18,769 nucleotides of DNA from Actinocrinis sp046724665 (GTDB lineage Bacteria > Actinomycetota > Actinomycetes > Streptomycetales > Catenulisporaceae): contig JBKOWZ010000259.1 of the NCBI GenBank assembly GCA_046724665.1, positions 1 through 18,769 of the forward strand. Reading direction: 5' to 3'. The notes below the pieces were generated by a model. It saw only the letters and a program-made list of their open reading frames with translations, ran no database searches and was not told where the DNA came from. This document shows positions 14,929 through 18,769 of the stretch, piece by piece; position 1 is the first letter of the stretch, and every line of letters starts with the position of its first letter. The translations under genes were made by a program, and so were the position numbers.

Positions 14929-16500
14929 GTGACCGATTGGAGGACGCCGGGTCCGGACCGGCCGACGGATCCGCGCGACGAACTCGTCCAGGCCTTGCTG
15001 GGACTGCGCTGGGCGCTGCCTCGGACGGATGCCGACGCCCGCGTCGCCCTCGATCAGCTCGCCGCCGTCGCCGCCCGGGTCTCGCAGCTGGCCGGCGAGC
15101 AGCCCGGCGACGAGACCCCGTGGGACGGCCAGGTCCAGGCGCTGCTCGCGCAGGCGGGCTTCGCGCTCGACTGGTGGCGTCCGGTGCTCGACGACGTCGA
15201 TCTGGACTGGACGCTGAACCACCAGGCGCACCTGTCCGCCGACCTGGCCCGGATAGCCTCGGCCGGCGCGCGCATCCTCGACCAGTTCGCCCCCGCGGTG
15301 CCGAATCCGGCGGCCGCCCCGCCCAGCGCGGTGACCGAGGGGCCGCCGCAGCACTCGCACTCGCACGGGCACGCGCCCCGGGTCGCCGCGGCCTTCGGCT
15401 CGGTGCCCGCGACGGCGATCGTGGACCCGCTGGCCAACTCCGGCCGGCACCGCAGGCCGGCCTATGAGTTCGACCCCTTCGACGCGGCCGGCGCCGGCCA
15501 GACGGGTGCCGAGTTCGCGCCGCCGCAGGCGCCGGCAGAGTTCGAACAGCGCCAGCCGCTCCAGCCCGGCCCCGCGTTCGCGCCGCCCGCGCAGTTCCCG
15601 TCGCCGCCGCTCCAGCCGCTGGAGCCGCCGCCGCTGCCGGACGGCATCGAACCCGAACTCGAGCACCTCTTCCGGCCGCAGGAGCCGGCCCCCCGCGCTG
15701 CGGACGCGCCGACGACCGTGACCGCGCCGCCGCTGTTCGGCCCGCCGTCGCTCTATGCCCCGGGCGGTGTCGGCACCGGGCCGGGCATACCGAAGAGCGC
15801 GCCGCCGCGCGACGAGCCGGCGTCCGGCGGCAACCCGCCGCCCCCCGCCTTCTCCCGGCCCATCGTCTGGGGCTCCGGCGACAACCGGCGTGAGGACGAG
15901 GAGGACTACGCCCCGGTCACCCGCTCCGCCCGGCGCAGTCCGAACGCCGGCATGGTCGTCCAGGCGGTCGGCATCCTCGGCGCGGTCGCGGCGCTGTGCT
16001 GGTGGGCGGCCACCAGCCTGCACTTCGGCTCAAGCCCGGCCGGCCACCCGGCCGCGGCGCCCAGCACCGCCGTACGTGCGGGCGGTGTCACCAGTACCCA
16101 CACGGCGCACCCGGCGACCTCCGCGCCCGCCGCGAAGAGCAGCCCCTCGGGCGTCACCCCGGTCACCACGCCGCCGACCCAGCCGCCACCGCCGAACGCG
16201 GCGAACGTGACGGCGCTCCAGGTGCAGCTGCTCGGCGGCAGCGCGTCGGTGCACCAGATAGCCATGATCCTGTCGGTGAACACCTCCGGCACCGGCAAGG
16301 TCACCGTCTCCGTGGACTACTACGGCACGAAGAACGGCGCGAGGGTTGCCGAGCGCACCGCCTCCTGGACGCTGAGCGGCAAGACCAGCTACTCGATCGG
16401 CAATTCCATACCGACCGACGCCTACTGCGGCGAGGTGTTCACGCTGAAGGCGACTTCGGGCGACGCCACCTCGACGCAGAGCACGAACCCCGGCTGCTGA
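14929..16500 (+). CDS. Proline-rich single-pass membrane protein of unknown function
   Basis: I do not recognise this 523-aa protein. Residues 1-125 are mainly helical, with DELVQALLGLRWALP and DLDWTLNHQAHLSADLARI. Residue 142 opens a His cluster, HSHSHGH. Residues about 150-335 form a Pro/Ala-rich disordered linker. One transmembrane segment (about 342-365, with CWW) follows an Arg-rich stretch, so the N-terminal part is probably cytoplasmic. Outside are a Thr/Ser/Pro stalk and a beta-rich C-terminal domain of about 95 residues with two cysteines, C500 and the final C523, which could form a disulfide. The layout resembles an anti-sigma factor or sensor-type protein, but no such domain is evident. 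It starts at GTG 14929, 69 bp after tex on the same strand. Confidence 0.8.
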   Translation: MTDWRTPGPDRPTDPRDELVQALLGLRWALPRTDADARVALDQLAAVAARVSQLAGEQPGDETPWDGQVQALLAQAGFALDWWRPVLDDVDLDWTLNHQAHLSADLARIASAGARILDQFAPAVPNPAAAPPSAVTEGPPQHSHSHGHAPRVAAAFGSVPATAIVDPLANSGRHRRPAYEFDPFDAAGAGQTGAEFAPPQAPAEFEQRQPLQPGPAFAPPAQFPSPPLQPLEPPPLPDGIEPELEHLFRPQEPAPRAADAPTTVTAPPLFGPPSLYAPGGVGTGPGIPKSAPPRDEPASGGNPPPPAFSRPIVWGSGDNRREDEEDYAPVTRSARRSPNAGMVVQAVGILGAVAALCWWAATSLHFGSSPAGHPAAAPSTAVRAGGVTSTHTAHPATSAPAAKSSPSGVTPVTTPPTQPPPPNAANVTALQVQLLGGSASVHQIAMILSVNTSGTGKVTVSVDYYGTKNGARVAERTASWTLSGKTSYSIGNSIPTDAYCGEVFTLKATSGDATSTQSTNPGC

Positions 16501-16505
16501 CCGCC

Positions 16506-16529
16506 CGGTGCCACAGCCTCCCGGCACCG
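16506..16529. terminator. Hairpin between convergent genes
   Basis: CGGTGCC (16506-16512) and GGCACCG (16523-16529) form a perfect 7-bp stem with a 10-nt loop, starting 6 nt after the membrane-protein stop. It lies in the 56-bp gap before the convergent PhzF-like gene and may serve both strands. There is no clear U-tract. Confidence 0.55.
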
Positions 16530-16556
16530 TCGCAAGACTCTAACAAAACCGCGAAA

Positions 16557-17279
16557 TCACAGCGTGACGGTGCGGAATCCGTCATCCGCCACCGCACCGC
16601 CGACCTCGATCCACCCCGGCTCGGCGGCCGGACGGGTGTGGATCACCGAGCCGCGCCCCTGCCGTATCGTCAGCGCTCTGCCGAGCCGGTGGGTGAGGTG
16701 GATCGCCGCCGAACCGGTCGCCTCGTCCTCCGGAACGCCGATCCGCCGGCAGAAGGCCCGCGCCCGCACCCGCCCGGCCTCCTCGTCGAGCCACGCCCAG
16801 AACTCGTGGTGCTCGCGCTGCGCCAGCGGATCCGACGCGGCGACGCCCGGGCCCGGCGCCACGGCCAGCGCGTCCACCTGCGCGGGCTCGGGCAGCTGCA
16901 CGAACTCCCAGGAGTGCGCGTCCGCGACCGCGGCGCGGATCCAGACCAGGCCGTCCGCCGCCCAGGCCGGCACCGGGGAGGCCAGCCGCGGCCGCAGCAC
17001 CTCGGGCACCGCCCCGGCCCGCTCGCCGAGCGCCCACGCGGCGCCGACCGTCGGATGCCCGGCCAGCTTCAGCTCGCCGGCCGGGTTGAAGATCCGGAAC
17101 CCGGCCCGCTTCTCGTCGTCGACGAACACCGTCTCGCTGAACCCGAGCTGCGCGGTCAGCCGCACCCCCAGCTCGCCCGGCAGGTCGGCGGCGTCGAACA
17201 CTACGGCCAGCTCGTTGCCGTGGCCGCCGCCCCGGCCGGTGAAGACCCGCAGGATCTGAACGTCGAGCGTCGTCGTCAT
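16557..17279 (-). CDS. PhzF-family isomerase/epimerase-like protein
   Basis: This 240-aa protein belongs to the PhzF family (PF02567), which has the diaminopimelate-epimerase fold. PhzF itself isomerises DHHA in phenazine synthesis, but most members have unknown substrates. Visible signatures are the catalytic glutamate in FSETVFV (E49), AGHPTVGAAWAL, and the second active-site loop DEATGSAAIHL near the C-terminal third. The protein is somewhat shorter than the 260-300 aa usual for the family. No other phenazine genes are nearby, so phenazine synthesis is not implied. ATG 17279 begins the conserved sequence; a -10-like TAATGT at 17287-17292 stands 7 nt before it and no Shine-Dalgarno sequence is seen, so the mRNA may be leaderless. 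It is divergent from the leader region at 17326. Confidence 0.88.
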   Translation of the reverse strand: MTTTLDVQILRVFTGRGGGHGNELAVVFDAADLPGELGVRLTAQLGFSETVFVDDEKRAGFRIFNPAGELKLAGHPTVGAAWALGERAGAVPEVLRPRLASPVPAWAADGLVWIRAAVADAHSWEFVQLPEPAQVDALAVAPGPGVAASDPLAQREHHEFWAWLDEEAGRVRARAFCRRIGVPEDEATGSAAIHLTHRLGRALTIRQGRGSVIHTRPAAEPGWIEVGGAVADDGFRTVTL

Positions 17280-17286
17280 GACGATC

Positions 17287-17292
17287 ACATTA
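17287..17292 (-). promoter_or_regulatory. Candidate -10 of the PhzF-like gene
   Basis: On the minus strand TAATGT fits TANNNT and is 7 nt upstream of ATG 17279, as in leaderless actinobacterial genes. The -35 region is GC-rich and not recognisable. Confidence 0.4.
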
Positions 17293-17325
17293 CCGTGCGG
17301 ACGCACCGGTCCCCGGCGAATTGCG

Positions 17326-17355
17326 TTGCGTAGACGACCTTGCCCGACATAACGT
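17326..17355 (+). promoter_or_regulatory. Candidate promoter of the leader transcript
   Basis: TTGCGT (17326-17331) and TAACGT (17350-17355) are spaced by 18 nt, reasonable -35 and -10 hexamers for a housekeeping sigma factor. Initiation would fall near 17362, just ahead of the strong ribosome binding site at 17367-17381. Confidence 0.45.
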
Positions 17356-17366
17356 GGCGGCACACC

Positions 17367-17381
17367 GAAAGGAGGTGATCC
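17367..17381 (+). promoter_or_regulatory. Exceptionally long Shine-Dalgarno match
   Basis: GAAAGGAGGTGATCC is complementary over all 15 bases to the conserved 3' end of bacterial 16S rRNA (GGATCACCTCCTTTC). The flanks do not match 16S, so this is not an rRNA gene fragment. The next usable in-frame start is TTG 17386, 10 nt after GGAGG. Confidence 0.6.
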
Positions 17382-17385
17382 TGAG

Positions 17386-17424
17386 TTGAGTAACGCCAGG
17401 ACGCGTGAGGTGGCTGTCCGCTAG
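17386..17424 (+). CDS. Possible 12-aa leader peptide
   Basis: TTG 17386 opens a 12-codon frame encoding MSNARTREVAVR, ended by TAG. Support comes only from context: a candidate promoter, a 15-nt perfect ribosome binding site 10 nt upstream of the start, and a hairpin (17409-17429) that spans the stop codon. The peptide has three Arg in 12 residues and no Cys or hydrophobic core, so it is not an obvious RiPP or secreted peptide. It could be a regulatory leader for the methyltransferase about 350 nt downstream. I recognise no known leader family. Alternative starts nearby end after a few codons. Confidence 0.35.
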   Translation: MSNARTREVAVR

Positions 17425-17429
17425 CCGCC
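17409..17429 (+). other. Hairpin overlapping the micro-ORF stop
   Basis: GGTGGCT (17409-17415) can pair with AGCCGCC (17423-17429) as 7 bp with one G-U pair and a 7-nt loop. A ribosome terminating at TAG 17422-17424 would cover this structure, as in translational attenuators. Inference from geometry only. Confidence 0.35.
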
Positions 17430-17598
17430 CTGCCCGCGATCGAGCCCGGCCAGGCGGCCGGTCTCCCCGACAGGTTCGGGCGGCGGGCGAATATCAGCAG
17501 TCACCCGGCCCGCAGGCTCACCGGCATCGTCCCCGGTGCCCGGCCGGAGCAGAAGGCGCACCCTCACCTCGGTGGTGGCGCGTCGGCCTGCTCCGGAA

Positions 17599-17628
17599 GG
17601 GAAGCAGCCCGCGGGCCGCCTGCTTTTC
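17599..17628 (+). terminator. Possible attenuator hairpin with U-rich arm
   Basis: GGGAAGCAG (17599-17607) can pair with CTGCTTTTC (17620-17628) as 9 bp including two G-U pairs, around a 12-nt loop that itself contains CCCGCGGG. The U-rich 3' arm is unusual for this DNA. It lies between the micro-ORF and the methyltransferase. Confidence 0.3.
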
Positions 17629-17761
17629 CGCCCCTTTCGAACCAGCATCCAGGGCCTCGACCACGACGCTTCGCCGACGCTCAAGTGCTGCGCCTCATCT
17701 GCGCTATCTCTCTCATGGCCCGAACAGCCGGTACTGTGGACCCGCATTCAGTCCTTGCCGC

Positions 17762-17770
17762 GGGAGGAGG
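17762..17770 (+). promoter_or_regulatory. Strong ribosome binding site pointing to a CTG start
   Basis: GGGAGGAGG is followed after 8 nt by CTG 17779, in frame with the methyltransferase. No ATG, GTG or TTG stands at usable distance downstream; the nearest alternative, TTG 17755, lies before this site. Confidence 0.6.
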
Positions 17771-17778
17771 CGACTGCC

Positions 17779-18567
17779 CTGCACGCGCACGAACTCGATC
17801 CGCAGCGCCCCAACCCGGCCCGGATGTACGACTATTACCTCGGCGGTTTCCACAATTTCGAGGCCGACCGCGAAGCGGCTGAGGCGGCCGAGGCGGCGTT
17901 CCCCGGCGTGCGGGCCGCGGCGCGGGCCAATCGCGACTTCCTGCGCCGCGCCGTGCGGTACATGATCGCGCAGGGCATCGACCAGTTTCTCGACCTGGGA
18001 TCCGGCGTGCCCACGGCGGGCAACGTGCACGAGATCGCGCAGGCCACCAACCCGGACGCGCACGTCGTGTACGTGGACGCCGAGCCGGTCGCGGTGCACG
18101 CCAGCGAGGCGCTGCTGGCCGACAACCCCGGCGCCGACATCGTGCACGCCGACATCCGCCACGCTGACGCGGTGCTGGCGGCGCCGCAGGTGGAGGCGCT
18201 GCTCGACCTGGACCGGCCACTCGGGCTGGTCATGGCGGCGGTGCTGCCGTACATCCCGGAGTCCGACGACCCGGACAGCCTGGTCGCCCGCTATCTGCGC
18301 GCGCTGCCCTCCGGCAGCTACGTGCTGATCTCGCACGGCAGCATCAACGACTTCGACACCTCGGAGACCGACCGGGTCTTGAAGGTGTACAACTCCTCCA
18401 CCAGCCCGATCACCTCGCGTACCCGCGAGCGGATCGCCTCCTGGTTCACCGGCCTCGAACTGGTCGAGCCCGGCGTGGTGGTGGTCACGACGTGGCATCC
18501 CGAACCCGGCGACACGCCGGTGCAGCTGCGGCTGCCGCACTACGGCGGGGTCGCCCGGGTGCCCTGA
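17779..18567 (+). CDS. SAM-dependent methyltransferase, PF04672 (DUF574) family
   Basis: This 262-aa protein belongs to a methyltransferase family abundant in actinomycetes. The N-terminal family signature is RPNPARMYDYYLGGFHNF (10-27). The SAM-binding motif I is FLDLGSG (70-76), motif II region VVYVDAEPVAV, and a later block GLVMAAVLPYIPE. Length matches the family. The substrate is unknown; members are often assumed to act in secondary metabolism. The frame extends to 17536 without ATG near the family N-terminus. CTG 17779 is chosen because GGGAGGAGG precedes it by 8 nt and the signature begins about 8 residues later; TTG 17755 is the alternative. A CYTH-domain gene follows after 49 bp on the same strand. 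Confidence 0.88.
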   Translation: MHAHELDPQRPNPARMYDYYLGGFHNFEADREAAEAAEAAFPGVRAAARANRDFLRRAVRYMIAQGIDQFLDLGSGVPTAGNVHEIAQATNPDAHVVYVDAEPVAVHASEALLADNPGADIVHADIRHADAVLAAPQVEALLDLDRPLGLVMAAVLPYIPESDDPDSLVARYLRALPSGSYVLISHGSINDFDTSETDRVLKVYNSSTSPITSRTRERIASWFTGLELVEPGVVVVTTWHPEPGDTPVQLRLPHYGGVARVP

Positions 18568-18616
18568 ACGGGCCGGGTCGCGGATGGTGGGCGCGCGGAA
18601 GGGTAGGCCAATAGGC

Positions 18617-18769
18617 ATGGCCACCGAAACCCGTGAGATCGAATGGAAGTATGACGCCGCCCCCGACGCGTCGCTGCCGGACCTGACCGGTCTTCCGCGG
18701 GTCGGCAGCCAGTCGGAGGCCGACGAGCTGATCCTCGAGGCGACCTACTACGACACCGACGGCCTGGAC
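18617..18769 (+). CDS. CYTH-domain protein (triphosphate tunnel metalloenzyme), 5' part only
   Basis: The first 51 codons are visible; the gene runs off the window end. The N-terminal EIEWKYD is the ExExK signature of the CYTH/triphosphate tunnel fold, and the LEATYYDTDGLD block is the next conserved strand region. Members hydrolyse inorganic triphosphate or related triphosphates; in actinomycetes the CYTH domain is often fused to a CHAD domain, which would lie outside this window. ATG 18617 fits the signature position. GGAAGGG near 18597 is rather distant as ribosome binding site. Confidence 0.85.
   Translation, partial: MATETREIEWKYDAAPDASLPDLTGLPRVGSQSEADELILEATYYDTDGLD

Larger units (their letters stand above)
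17364..17778 (+). other. Leader-like region before the methyltransferase
   Basis: This 415-bp stretch lacks a convincing long gene. A plus-strand frame from GTG 17405 is open, but it is Arg/Pro-rich and runs out of phase into the methyltransferase. Besides the ribosome binding site and micro-ORF it contains two possible hairpins: 17409-17429 and 17599-17628. A TACTGT at 17732-17737 could be a separate -10 for the methyltransferase. The remainder holds nothing I can name. Confidence 0.4.

Noticed and set aside
16557..17279. Phenazine biosynthesis cluster
   Set aside because: Only a PhzF-fold protein is present; no phzA/B, D, E or G is nearby, and most PhzF-family proteins are unrelated to phenazines.
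17367..17381. Fragment of a 16S rRNA gene (antisense 3' end)
   Set aside because: Only 15 nt match; the following bases do not continue into the 16S helix 45 sequence.
17405..17965. 186-aa plus-strand frame from GTG 17405
   Set aside because: Arg/Pro/Ser-rich translation that runs out of phase into the methyltransferase, with no family features.

Overview
The window is GC-rich, gene-dense chromosomal DNA from a filamentous, sporulating actinomycete. The evidence is very high GC with G/C at most third codon positions, an SsgA-like sporulation/cell-division protein, a PF04672-type SAM methyltransferase, an F420-type luciferase-like oxidoreductase and several apparently leaderless starts. The genus cannot be named from sequence alone. 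I see no rRNA, tRNA, CRISPR, insertion sequence, phage gene or origin. It reads as ordinary chromosome made of short operons, not as a mobile island.

Layout, left to right. (1) Minus strand, 1-1473: the body of a D-alanyl-D-alanine carboxypeptidase (3' end outside the window), preceded on the same strand by an SsgA-like protein, so a cell-wall/division pair. (2) Minus strand, 1891-5801: a four-gene operon transcribed from 5801 downwards: NMT1/THI5-like (ThiY-type) lipoprotein, permease, ATPase, then an aminoglycoside-phosphotransferase-fold kinase. The last three genes overlap at stop/start codons, which suggests uptake of a small pyrimidine/thiamine-like substrate followed by phosphorylation. 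(3) Plus strand, 5988-8790: a 6-phosphogluconate/3-hydroxyisobutyrate dehydrogenase-like enzyme closed by a perfect 16-bp hairpin, a GNAT acetyltransferase, and a solitary LutA-like Fe-S protein. (4) Minus strand: a luciferase-like monooxygenase (8820-9743), then a two-gene unit read from 12317 to 9976, namely a TPR-AAA+ ATPase coupled to a TPR/multi-pass membrane protein. (5) Plus strand: tex (12469-14859) with an Arg/Gly/Gln/Asn-rich tail, then a 523-aa proline-rich single-pass membrane protein of unknown function. (6) A minus-strand PhzF-like protein (16557-17279). (7) Plus strand: a leader-like region holding a 15-nt perfect match to the anti-Shine-Dalgarno sequence and a 12-codon ORF, a SAM methyltransferase that seems to start at CTG 17779, and the start of a CYTH-domain protein cut by the window end.

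Most promising for new biology: the kinase coupled to a ThiXYZ-type importer, the AAA+/TPR-membrane pair, and the optimal-SD leader with a micro-ORF and hairpins ahead of the methyltransferase. All function claims rest on motif and family recognition by eye; no database search was run.
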